From: an uncultured Bacilli bacterium | Lineage (GTDB): Bacteria; Bacillota_I; Bacilli_A; RF39; UBA660 | Assembly (NCBI GenBank): GCA_947631135.1 | Contig: CANRKE010000002.1 | Span: 1 to 38,750, forward strand | DNA: 38,750 bases | Direction of reading: 5' to 3' | Shown here: piece after piece, positions 1 through 7,219 of the stretch | Numbering within the stretch: position 1 is the first letter of the stretch | Layout: the number at the start of each line of letters is the position of its first letter | Notes under the pieces: model-generated | Databases searched by the model: none | The model's input: the letters and a program-made list of their open reading frames with translations, nothing else | What the model was told of the DNA's origin: nothing | Translations under genes and position numbers: made by a program

Positions 1-480
1 TTAGAAGATAAACTTATAAGAACTAATGCAGAAACTGTAAATTATCGTAAGAGAAAAGATGAAGAAGTATCTAAATTACTTGAATATGCAAATTATGACA
101 TAGTAAGTGATTTACTTACAGTTATGGATAACTTTGACTTAGCACTAAATAAGAATAAAGATATAAGTGATGAAGTTAGTAAATACTTAGAAGGATTTAG
201 ATTAATTGAAAAGAATCTAAAAGATGTAATGGATAAATATGGGGTTAAAATTATAAATGAAGCTAATGTAGAATTTGATCCAGAATTTCATAATGCAGTT
301 ATGGTTGAAGAAGTATCGGATATATATGATAACTATGTAACTGAAGTTATGCAGAATGGATATAAATTAAAAGAAAGGGTTATAAGACCTGCGATGGTAA
401 AAGTAAATCGTAATCCAGAGATGGTTTATACAGAAGAAGATACATTAGATAATGAAAAGAAAGGTGAGGAAAATGAGTAA
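1..480 (+). CDS. grpE: Nucleotide exchange factor GrpE (5' end outside window)
   Basis: Frame 1 is open from the first base to the TAA at 478-480, giving the C-terminal ~159 residues of GrpE, the exchange factor that releases ADP from DnaK in the cytoplasm. Upstream of the first ATG (124) the frame already reads LRTNAETVNYRKRKDEE-like sequence, matching the end of the long GrpE coiled coil. Then comes the family hallmark DLLTVMDNFDLAL and the C-terminal beta domain ending in VRPAMVKV-like residues. The ATG at 124 is internal, not the start. The stop overlaps the dnaK start by 8 bp, so the two are translationally coupled. hrcA and any CIRCE operator would lie upstream of the window. Confidence 0.95.
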   Translation, partial: LEDKLIRTNAETVNYRKRKDEEVSKLLEYANYDIVSDLLTVMDNFDLALNKNKDISDEVSKYLEGFRLIEKNLKDVMDKYGVKIINEANVEFDPEFHNAVMVEEVSDIYDNYVTEVMQNGYKLKERVIRPAMVKVNRNPEMVYTEEDTLDNEKKGEENE

Positions 481-2302
481 AATTATAGGTATAGACTTAG
501 GTACAACAAATAGTTGTGTCGCAATTCATGAAGGTGGAGAAGCAAAGGTTATTGCAAATCCAGAAGGAAATAGAACTACACCATCAGTAGTTTCAAGTAA
601 AAAAGGGGAAATAATAGTTGGACAAAAAGCTAAAAATCAAATGGTAACAAATCCAGATACAGTATATTCAGTAAAAAGATATATGGGTACTGATAAAAAA
701 ATTAAATTTAATGGTAAAGATTATACACCACAAGAAATATCAGCAATGATTTTATCAGATCTTAAAAATACAGCTGAAAATTATTTAGGAGAAAAAGTTG
801 ATAGAGCAGTTATTACTGTTCCAGCATATTTTGATGATTCACAAAGACAAGCAACAAAAGATGCTGGTAAAATTGCAGGACTTACTGTTGAAAGAATAAT
901 AAATGAACCAACTGCAGCTGCTTTAGCATATGGACTTGATAGAGATGAAGGATTACATACAATATTAGTATATGACCTTGGTGGTGGTACATTTGACGTA
1001 TCAATCATGGAACTTGGAGATGGTGTATTTGAAGTATTATCAACAAGTGGTAACAATAAATTAGGTGGGGACGATTTTGATGAAAGAATCGTAAACTATT
1101 TAGTTGATGAATTTAAACATGAAAATGGAATAGATTTATCAAAAGATAAAATGGCAATGCAAAGATTAAAAGATGCTGCAGAAAAAGCTAAAAAAGATTT
1201 AAGTGGTATGACTGAAACACAAATTTCATTACCATTCATATCTCAAGGTGAAGATGGACCAATCCATTTAGAAATGAATTTAACTAGAGCTAAATTTGAA
1301 GATTTAATTAGAGATTTAGTTGAATCTACATTAAAACCTGTTAGAACTGCACTTAAAGATGCTAAAATGACAGCAAAAGACATAGATAAAGTTATTTTAG
1401 TTGGTGGTTCAACAAGAATTCCAATGGTACAAGAATTAATTAAAAAAGAATTAGGTAAAGAACCTCATAAAGGTGTTAATCCAGATGAAGTTGTTGCAAT
1501 GGGTGCAGCAATTCAAGGTGGTGTTTTAACTGGAGATGTTAATGATATAGTTCTACTTGATGTAACACCACTAACACTTGGTATAGAAACACTTGGTGGA
1601 GTAATGACACCACTTATTGAAAAGAATACTACTATCCCAACATCACGTAGTCAAGTATTCTCAACTGCACAAGATAATCAACCAGCAGTAGATATACATA
1701 TATTACAAGGTGAAAGAAGTATGGCTGCAGATAACAAAACTTTAGGTAGATTCCAATTAACTAATATACCACCTGCACCTCGTGGAGTACCACAAATAGA
1801 AGTTACTTTCGATATAGATGCTAACGGTATAGTTAATGTTAAAGCTAAAGATTTAGGAACTAATAAAGAACAATCAATTACAATTACTGCATCAACAAAT
1901 CTTTCTGAAGAAGAAATTGAAAGAATGATTAAAGAAGCTGAAGCTAATAAAGAAGCAGATGCAAAAAGAAAAGAAAGTGCAGATGTAAGAAACGAAGCTG
2001 AACAAACAATTTTTGCTACTGAAAAAGCACTTAAAGATTTAGGTGATAAAGTATCAAGTAGTGATAAGAAAAAAGCTGAAGAATTAATTGATGATCTTAA
2101 AAAAGCTTTAGAAGGAGAAGATATCGACGATATTAAAGCTAAAAAAGATAAATTAAATGAAAAAGCTATGGAATTTGCATCTAAAGTATATGAAGAAGCA
2201 GCAAAACAACAACAAGCAACTTCAGAAGATAATAGTGAATCTGATAATAATGATAAAGATAATAAAGATGATGCTATAGATGCTGAATACGAAGAAAAAT
2301 AA
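473..2302 (+). CDS. dnaK: Chaperone protein DnaK (Hsp70)
   Basis: 609-residue Hsp70 ATPase, the central cytoplasmic folding chaperone working with GrpE and DnaJ of the same operon. The N-terminus is the canonical MSKIIGIDLGTTNSCVA phosphate-1 motif. The ATPase domain carries VPAYFDDSQRQATKDAG, NEPTAAALAYG, DLGGGTFDVS and the adenosine motif ILVGGSTRIP. The substrate-binding domain begins after the linker VLLDVTPLTLGIETLGG. The tail is acidic, Asp/Asn/Glu-rich and ends in DAEYEEK, close to the usual EEVD-like bacterial end. The ATG at 473 is chosen because it is preceded by GGTGAGG and restores the normal N-terminus; an in-frame ATG at 452 would only add seven residues inside grpE. Overlaps grpE by 8 bp. 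Confidence 0.98.
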   Translation: MSKIIGIDLGTTNSCVAIHEGGEAKVIANPEGNRTTPSVVSSKKGEIIVGQKAKNQMVTNPDTVYSVKRYMGTDKKIKFNGKDYTPQEISAMILSDLKNTAENYLGEKVDRAVITVPAYFDDSQRQATKDAGKIAGLTVERIINEPTAAALAYGLDRDEGLHTILVYDLGGGTFDVSIMELGDGVFEVLSTSGNNKLGGDDFDERIVNYLVDEFKHENGIDLSKDKMAMQRLKDAAEKAKKDLSGMTETQISLPFISQGEDGPIHLEMNLTRAKFEDLIRDLVESTLKPVRTALKDAKMTAKDIDKVILVGGSTRIPMVQELIKKELGKEPHKGVNPDEVVAMGAAIQGGVLTGDVNDIVLLDVTPLTLGIETLGGVMTPLIEKNTTIPTSRSQVFSTAQDNQPAVDIHILQGERSMAADNKTLGRFQLTNIPPAPRGVPQIEVTFDIDANGIVNVKAKDLGTNKEQSITITASTNLSEEEIERMIKEAEANKEADAKRKESADVRNEAEQTIFATEKALKDLGDKVSSSDKKKAEELIDDLKKALEGEDIDDIKAKKDKLNEKAMEFASKVYEEAAKQQQATSEDNSESDNNDKDNKDDAIDAEYEEK

Positions 2303-2311
2303 TTAAATTAA

Positions 2312-2339
2312 AGCAATGCTTCTAATTAGAGGCATTGCT
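2312..2339 (+). terminator. Intercistronic hairpin between dnaK and pepF
   Basis: AGCAATGCTTCT (2312-2323) pairs with AGAGGCATTGCT (2328-2339) around an AATT loop: 12 bp with one G-U. It is followed by GCAATTTG, not a U-run, so it is more likely an mRNA stability or partial-termination element than a full terminator. It would let dnaK be expressed above pepF and dnaJ. Confidence 0.6.
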
Positions 2340-2368
2340 GCAATTTGTATAAATAGAAAGGTAGCACT

Positions 2369-4171
2369 ATGGAAAATTATAAATCAAGATTGAATGTTCC
2401 TGATAAATATAAATGGGATTTAAACGATTTTTATAAAAACATTGAAGAATGGGAAGATGAAAGAAAATATTTAAATTCTGAAATGAAAAAACTAGAAGAA
2501 TATAAGGGTAAAATAAACGATCCAAAATTAATGGAAGAATATTTGGATTTATATAATAATATAAAATGTAGATTATTAAATTTATATGCATATGCATATT
2601 TAAATCATGATGTTGATTTAAATAATAGTAAATATATGAAAATATTACAATCAGTAACTAGTATGTATACAGATTTTAATATTGCAATTGCATTTTTTAA
2701 TCCTGAATTATTAGATATTAGTGAAGAAGATTTTAATAATCTATTTATAAAAAATAAAAATCTAATAAAATATAAAAATATGTTAGAAAAAATATATGAA
2801 AAAAAGAAATATACTCTATCTCAAGAAAAGGAACAACTAATTAGTATGTTATCTGAAACTTATGATAGTTATGAAAATATATCAACATCATTATTAAATA
2901 GTGAAAATGATTATGGAAGAATTACTACAAGCGATGGGGATAATGTAGAAATATTGCTTAGTAATCTTAGAAAATTAAAACATGATAAAAGCGATAAAAT
3001 AAGAATGAAAGTAGATAGAAAATTTTATAAAGTAATAGAAAGATATCAAAATACTTATGCTTCATTATTAAATAATTTTGTTAAAAATAATGTTGTTTTA
3101 GCTAAAGTACATAATTATGATTCTGTTTGGGATATGTATTTAAAAGATGCAAAATTAACTAATAAAATTTTTAAATCATTACAAAGTGCTTGTGATAAAA
3201 AAATAGATGTAAATAAAAAGTATTTTTATTTAATGAAAAAAGTTTTAAATTTAAATATTTTACATTCATATGATACATCTTTAGATTGGAATGAATCATC
3301 TTTTGAATATACAATAGAAGAAGCAAATAATATTGTTATTAATTCACTATCTATGTTAGGTAGGGAATATACTGATAAACTTAAAAAAATATTTGATAAT
3401 CATTATATAGATTATTGTGGATATAAAGGTAAAACAAATGGAGGATATAGTTATTCTACATATGATAAGCCATCAAGAATATTGATGAACTTTAGAAATA
3501 CATTTGATGATATACTAACTATCGCACATGAAGCAGGACATAATGTTCATCATCAATTTGTAAATGAAGATAATTATCCATGGTATAGAAGTCAAGCAAT
3601 AATAATATGTGAAGTTGCTTCACTTACTAATGAATTTTTATTAACTAATTATTTTATTAATAATAGTAAATCTAAAAAAGAAAAATTATTAGGACTTGAA
3701 AATATAATTAAGACTTATCAAGCAAACTTTTTTGGAGCTATTATGGAAGGACAATTAGAAGTTAAAATGTATGACCTCGTTGAAAATGGTTCAAGTATTA
3801 CCTCAGATTTTTTAAATAATGAAATAAGTAAATTGTTAAAAAAATTTGAAGGTGATAGTGTTAAAAGAAATAAATACTCAAAGTATATTTGGGCAATTCG
3901 TAAACATTATTATATGGTTTATTATTTACTTAGTTATGCAATAAGTGTATCTGTTGCTTCTAATCTTGCTAAAAGAATAATAAATAAAGAAGAAGGTATT
4001 TTAGATAAATATTATAAATTCTTGAAATGTGGAAGTGATATGGATCCTATTAATGTATTTAAAATTTTAGATGTTGATATAGAAGATGAAGATGTATTTA
4101 TAAAAGGAATTGAATATTTTGATGAACAACTTAATCTATATGAAAAAATTTATAATGATAAGGAGGTATAA
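2369..4171 (+). CDS. pepF: Oligoendopeptidase F (M3 family metallopeptidase)
   Basis: 600-residue cytoplasmic zinc peptidase that cleaves short oligopeptides. The N-terminal half has the PepF look (YKWDLNDFYKNIEEW), and the M3 zinc motif HEAGH is at residues 387-391 within IAHEAGHNVHHQF, with the downstream glutamate region CEVASLTNEFL supplying the third ligand. Length equals the usual ~600 residues of PepF. The start ATG has GAAAGG about 7 nt upstream. It sits between dnaK and dnaJ, a place where most Firmicutes have nothing; the dnaJ ribosome binding site AAGGAGGT lies in its last codons. Co-transcription with chaperones suggests a role in clearing peptides during protein-quality control, which is inference. 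Confidence 0.93.
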   Translation: MENYKSRLNVPDKYKWDLNDFYKNIEEWEDERKYLNSEMKKLEEYKGKINDPKLMEEYLDLYNNIKCRLLNLYAYAYLNHDVDLNNSKYMKILQSVTSMYTDFNIAIAFFNPELLDISEEDFNNLFIKNKNLIKYKNMLEKIYEKKKYTLSQEKEQLISMLSETYDSYENISTSLLNSENDYGRITTSDGDNVEILLSNLRKLKHDKSDKIRMKVDRKFYKVIERYQNTYASLLNNFVKNNVVLAKVHNYDSVWDMYLKDAKLTNKIFKSLQSACDKKIDVNKKYFYLMKKVLNLNILHSYDTSLDWNESSFEYTIEEANNIVINSLSMLGREYTDKLKKIFDNHYIDYCGYKGKTNGGYSYSTYDKPSRILMNFRNTFDDILTIAHEAGHNVHHQFVNEDNYPWYRSQAIIICEVASLTNEFLLTNYFINNSKSKKEKLLGLENIIKTYQANFFGAIMEGQLEVKMYDLVENGSSITSDFLNNEISKLLKKFEGDSVKRNKYSKYIWAIRKHYYMVYYLLSYAISVSVASNLAKRIINKEEGILDKYYKFLKCGSDMDPINVFKILDVDIEDEDVFIKGIEYFDEQLNLYEKIYNDKEV

Positions 4172-4173
4172 CG

Positions 4174-5307
4174 ATGAACAAAAGGGATTATTACGAAGTA
4201 TTAGGTGTTGATAAAAATGCTAGCGATAAAGATATTAAAAGTGCTTTTAGACGTCTTGCAAAACAATACCACCCAGATGTAAATAAAGATCCTGGAGCAG
4301 AAGATAAATTTAAAGAGATTCAAGAAGCATATGCAGTGTTATCAGATGAAAATAGAAGAAAACAATATGATCAGTTTGGTCATGCAGCATTCCAAGGTGG
4401 TCCTAGTGCATCTGGTGGATTCTCTGGATTTGATTTTAGTGATTTTGATTTTTCTGATATATTCTCAGATTTGTTTGGTGGAAGTAGTTTTGGATTCAAC
4501 TTTGGTGGTGGAGGATTTACTGGTAGATCTTCTGGAAAAGTACGTGGACGTGATAAAGTAATAAGTATGAATTTGACATTTGAAGAAGCAGTATTTGGGT
4601 GTTCAAAAGATATACAACTAGATATAATGGATACTTGTGATGACTGTGATGGCTTAGGTGGACATGGTGAAGAGAAGTGCGATGAATGTAATGGTCGTGG
4701 TACTATTGAACAACAACAAAGAAGTATATTAGGTACATATATAACACGTAGTACTTGTCCTAAATGTGGAGGTACAGGTAAAACTTATAAGACGACCTGC
4801 TCTACTTGTCATGGAAAAGGTAAAATACGCAAAAACAAAGAAATTACTGTTAAAGTTCCTGCCGGTGTTGATACTGGTAATCAATTAAGATTAGCATCTA
4901 AAGGTGAAGCTGGTTCTAATGGTGGACCTAATGGAGATTTATATATAGAATTTAATGTTAAATCTCATCCAATTTATGAACGTGAAGATGATAATATATA
5001 TCTAACTTTACCACTTAATATTGTTGATGCAACATTAGGATGTAAAAAAGAAGTACCAACATTATATGGAAATATCAACTTAGTTATTCCTGCTGGTAGT
5101 CAAAGTGGTGATAAACATAGATTACGTGGTAAAGGTGTTGAAAATGTCAGCACTAAAAGAAAAGGTGATATGTATATAATACTTGATGTTAATATTCCTG
5201 AAAAATTATCTAGAGATCAAAAGAAATTATTTGAACAACTTAAGAAAACTGAACTTTCTACTCCTAAAATCAAAAAGTATAACGAATTTTTAGATAAAAA
5301 TAGATAA
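4174..5307 (+). CDS. dnaJ: Chaperone protein DnaJ (Hsp40)
   Basis: 377-residue co-chaperone that stimulates DnaK ATPase and delivers substrates. The J domain is residues 1-70 with HPD at 33-35, followed by a Gly/Phe-rich linker (about 73-125). The zinc-binding region has four CxxCxGxG-type repeats (CDDCDGLG, CDECNGRG, CPKCGGTG, CSTCHGKG), then the two C-terminal beta domains with PAGVDTGNQLR and IPAGSQSGDKHRLRGKG. All key residues are present, so it is a full type I DnaJ. An ideal AAGGAGGT precedes the ATG and the gap to pepF is 2 bp. No clear terminator follows before the promoter of the next cassette. Confidence 0.97.
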   Translation: MNKRDYYEVLGVDKNASDKDIKSAFRRLAKQYHPDVNKDPGAEDKFKEIQEAYAVLSDENRRKQYDQFGHAAFQGGPSASGGFSGFDFSDFDFSDIFSDLFGGSSFGFNFGGGGFTGRSSGKVRGRDKVISMNLTFEEAVFGCSKDIQLDIMDTCDDCDGLGGHGEEKCDECNGRGTIEQQQRSILGTYITRSTCPKCGGTGKTYKTTCSTCHGKGKIRKNKEITVKVPAGVDTGNQLRLASKGEAGSNGGPNGDLYIEFNVKSHPIYEREDDNIYLTLPLNIVDATLGCKKEVPTLYGNINLVIPAGSQSGDKHRLRGKGVENVSTKRKGDMYIILDVNIPEKLSRDQKKLFEQLKKTELSTPKIKKYNEFLDKNR

Positions 5308-5322
5308 ATTATAAAAAGTGTA

Positions 5323-5351
5323 TTGAATAATTAAAAAAAATTTGATAATAT
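5323..5351 (+). promoter_or_regulatory. Sigma-A promoter of surface-protein cassette 1
   Basis: TTGAAT (5323-5328), 17-bp spacer, TAATAT (5346-5351). Equivalent promoters with the same 17-bp spacing lie at the same distance from leader copies 2 and 3. Predicted start is near 5358, about 10 nt before the conserved leader. Confidence 0.7.
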
Positions 5352-5364
5352 TGAATTGTAATAG

Positions 5365-5480
5365 AAAAAGGTAGGTCCTCCTCGTATTGAACATGTACAA
5401 ACATATGTTCGATATGGGGAGGGTCAATATTATTCTTATAAGGCCAATTCACTTACCTTAGATATGTAAGTGAATTTTTT
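5365..5480 (+). promoter_or_regulatory. Structured riboswitch-like leader, copy 1 (terminator output)
   Basis: Conserved 5' untranslated element of surface-protein gene 1. It contains AAGGTAGG (5368-5375); a two-part hairpin (5374-5425) with the lower stem GGTCCTCCTC/GGGGAGGGTC, a small internal loop and the upper stem GAACAT/ATGTTC closed by GTACAAACAT; a linker with TATAAGGCC; and CTTACCTT (5452-5459). CTTACCTT can pair with AAGGTAGG (8 bp, one G-U) or, through CTTAC, with the downstream arm GTAAG of a terminator. The lower stem uses U-A and C-G where copies 2 and 3 use U-G, consistent with selection on RNA pairing. I do not recognise the class; the ligand or partner is unknown. Confidence 0.72.
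5446..5480 (+). terminator. Intrinsic terminator inside leader copy 1
   Basis: AATTCACTTAC (5446-5456) and GTAAGTGAATT (5466-5476) form a perfect 11-bp stem running into T6 (5475-5480). It lies 43 nt upstream of the ATG at 5524 and 95 nt after the promoter, so it can only act as a conditional attenuator of the gene below. Confidence 0.8.
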
Positions 5481-5523
5481 GATTAAATAATTATTAATAA
5501 TAAATAATAGGAGAGTGATTGTT

Positions 5524-6981
5524 ATGGAAGACCAATCTAATAAGAAAATAGGTATAATGATAGGTGCGATAATATTAGTGTCAATATTAATTGTTGGAAT
5601 AACTTATGCATATTTATCAGCTAATAAAAAAGCAAATGATCGAACAGTAAAGGCAGGAACATTATTAATAGAGTACGAAGATGATAATGTAAATTCAGTA
5701 AAACTAGAAAATATAGTACCAATAGATGACAGTGATATGATGACTAATGCAAATAAAATAGCATTTAAAGTAAATAATAAAGGTACAGCTTTAGCTTATG
5801 TTGATATTAGTATAACAAACATAAGTTTACCAGATGCGCTTAAAAGTACAGAATTTAAATGGGCTTTATATTCAAATAATGAAAAAGTGAATTCAGGTAA
5901 TTTTTCAAATGTTGAAGATGAGGGAATGTCACTTGTAAAAAATCAGGAGATAGCATCAAAAGCAAGTAAAAATTATGAATTATATATTTGGATAACTGAA
6001 ACAGATCTAGATCAATCAAGTATGATGGAAAAAACATTTTCAGGTAAAATAACAATAAATGGACACCAATATAAAGTAGAACAAAAAGAATTATTATCTG
6101 ATATAATAAAAAATAATAATTCACCAATAGATACAAAAGAACCAGATTTTACAACAACAGCAGAAACAAATGAAGGTTTAATTGAAGGTGAAGATTCAGA
6201 TGGAAAAACATATTATTTTAGAGGTAATGTTAATAATAATTATGTAAAAATAGAAGGATTAAAATGGACAGATGATGATGGAAATTATCACAGAAAAGAT
6301 GAAGACATGTTATTTAGGATAGTTAGAATCAATGGAGATAATTCTATCAGAATAATAGCAAATGGTTCTATTGGAACATGTAAATTCAATGAAAATATGG
6401 ATATGGAACAATATGTAGGATATACATTTAATAATAATAAAGTGTGTACAAAGGATGCAAAATGTGATGGAACAGAGGGAACACCATCAAAAATAAAAAC
6501 TTACTTAGATGATTGGTATAAAAATAACATTGAAGAAAAATATGATTCACTATTTACAACATCAAGATATTGTAATGACACATCGGGTACAACAAATTCA
6601 TATGGAGCAAAAGATAGATTGGAAACAAAAAATACACCAACATTTATATGTCCAGATACAGAAAAAATGTATGGTGGAGAATATAATTTAAAAATTGGTT
6701 TATTGTCAGCAGATGAAGCAGTGTTTGCTGGTGGAAAATATAATACTATAAATCAAAACTATTATTTGGTGGGAAGTAGTAACATGAGATGGTTCCTTTC
6801 ACCTAATCGCTTTGATGGTAGTGCATTTGCATTTGAATTATACTTTAATAATCTTATTAATAGTGATTATGTTCATAATGAATATGCTTCAGTTCCAGTC
6901 TTAAATTTACGTTCTGATACATCATTTACAGAAGGAAATGGAGAAAAAAACACACCATATTTGGTACGAGTTAAAAATTAG
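5524..6981 (+). CDS. Membrane-anchored surface protein, SipW-type N-terminus, paralog 1
   Basis: 485 residues. Residues about 9-31 are a hydrophobic helix ending in GITYAYLSA, like the signal regions of SipW-processed TasA/CalY-type proteins. A beta-rich domain follows (about 40-190: AGTLLIEYEDD, KIAFKVNNKGTA, KTFSGKITINGH). The C-terminal ~280 residues are a second domain seen in many gut Firmicutes surface proteins and resembling DUF6273: YYFRGNV, MLFRIVRINGD, SRYCNDT, FICPDT, GLLSADEAVFAGGKY, FLSPN, VPVLNLRSDTSFTEGNG. The ATG at 5524 is 10 nt after AGGAG; a GTG at 5515 is too close to it. Expected outside the cell, membrane-held or assembled into fibres. Function not known; family names are from motif recall. 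Confidence 0.75.
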   Translation: MEDQSNKKIGIMIGAIILVSILIVGITYAYLSANKKANDRTVKAGTLLIEYEDDNVNSVKLENIVPIDDSDMMTNANKIAFKVNNKGTALAYVDISITNISLPDALKSTEFKWALYSNNEKVNSGNFSNVEDEGMSLVKNQEIASKASKNYELYIWITETDLDQSSMMEKTFSGKITINGHQYKVEQKELLSDIIKNNNSPIDTKEPDFTTTAETNEGLIEGEDSDGKTYYFRGNVNNNYVKIEGLKWTDDDGNYHRKDEDMLFRIVRINGDNSIRIIANGSIGTCKFNENMDMEQYVGYTFNNNKVCTKDAKCDGTEGTPSKIKTYLDDWYKNNIEEKYDSLFTTSRYCNDTSGTTNSYGAKDRLETKNTPTFICPDTEKMYGGEYNLKIGLLSADEAVFAGGKYNTINQNYYLVGSSNMRWFLSPNRFDGSAFAFELYFNNLINSDYVHNEYASVPVLNLRSDTSFTEGNGEKNTPYLVRVKN

Positions 6982-7003
6982 CAAAATATTTTGTCCAAAT
7001 ATA

Positions 7004-7032
7004 TTGCACTTTCTCCAAAATTTTGATAGTAT
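7004..7032 (+). promoter_or_regulatory. Sigma-A promoter of surface-protein cassette 2
   Basis: TTGCAC (7004-7009), 17-bp spacer, TAGTAT (7027-7032). It begins 22 bp after the stop of paralog 1, so cassette 2 is its own transcription unit. Confidence 0.68.
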
Positions 7033-7043
7033 TGAATTGTAAT

Positions 7044-7159
7044 AAAAAGGTAGGTCCTCTCCATAAAAGAACATGTACAAACATATGTTCGTGTTGGGGG
7101 GGGTCACTATTATTCTTATAAGGCCAATTCACTTACCTTGAATAGGTAGGTGATTTTTT
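7044..7159 (+). promoter_or_regulatory. Structured riboswitch-like leader, copy 2 (terminator output)
   Basis: Same architecture as copy 1: AAGGTAGG (7047-7054); lower stem GGTCCTCTCC (7053-7062) with GGGGGGGGTC (7096-7105), several U-G pairs; internal loop ATAAAA/GTGTT; upper stem GAACAT/ATGTTC around GTACAAACAT; linker with TATAAGGCC identical to copy 1; CTTACCTT at 7132-7139. The last strand pairs either upstream with AAGGTAGG or downstream with AGGTAGGTG. An uninterrupted G8 tract (7096-7103) forms the 3' side of the lower stem. Confidence 0.72.
7126..7159 (+). terminator. Intrinsic terminator inside leader copy 2
   Basis: CACTTACCT (7130-7138) pairs with AGGTAGGTG (7144-7152), one U-G, extended by flanking A-T pairs, followed by ATTTTTT. 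The downstream arm differs from copy 1 yet keeps complementarity to the conserved CTTACC strand. Confidence 0.78.
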
Positions 7160-7219
7160 GTATTGTTAAAATAATCAATGATATTTATTAAATAAAAAAA
7201 GTAGGAGAGTGAAAAAAAG

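Noticed and set aside
781..1056. Minus-strand frame inside dnaK
   Set aside because: Shadow of the dnaK reading frame, no binding site, no domain.
5391..5410. ACATATGTTC in the leaders as a LexA (SOS) box, consensus GAAC-N4-GTTC
   Set aside because: The left half in place is AAAC, not GAAC, and the whole region is better explained by a long RNA hairpin conserved with G-U pairs.
5365..5480. Leader as a T-box or a c-di-GMP (GEMM) riboswitch
   Set aside because: No TGGNACCGCG-type T-box sequence and no match to the GEMM conserved blocks could be found by eye.
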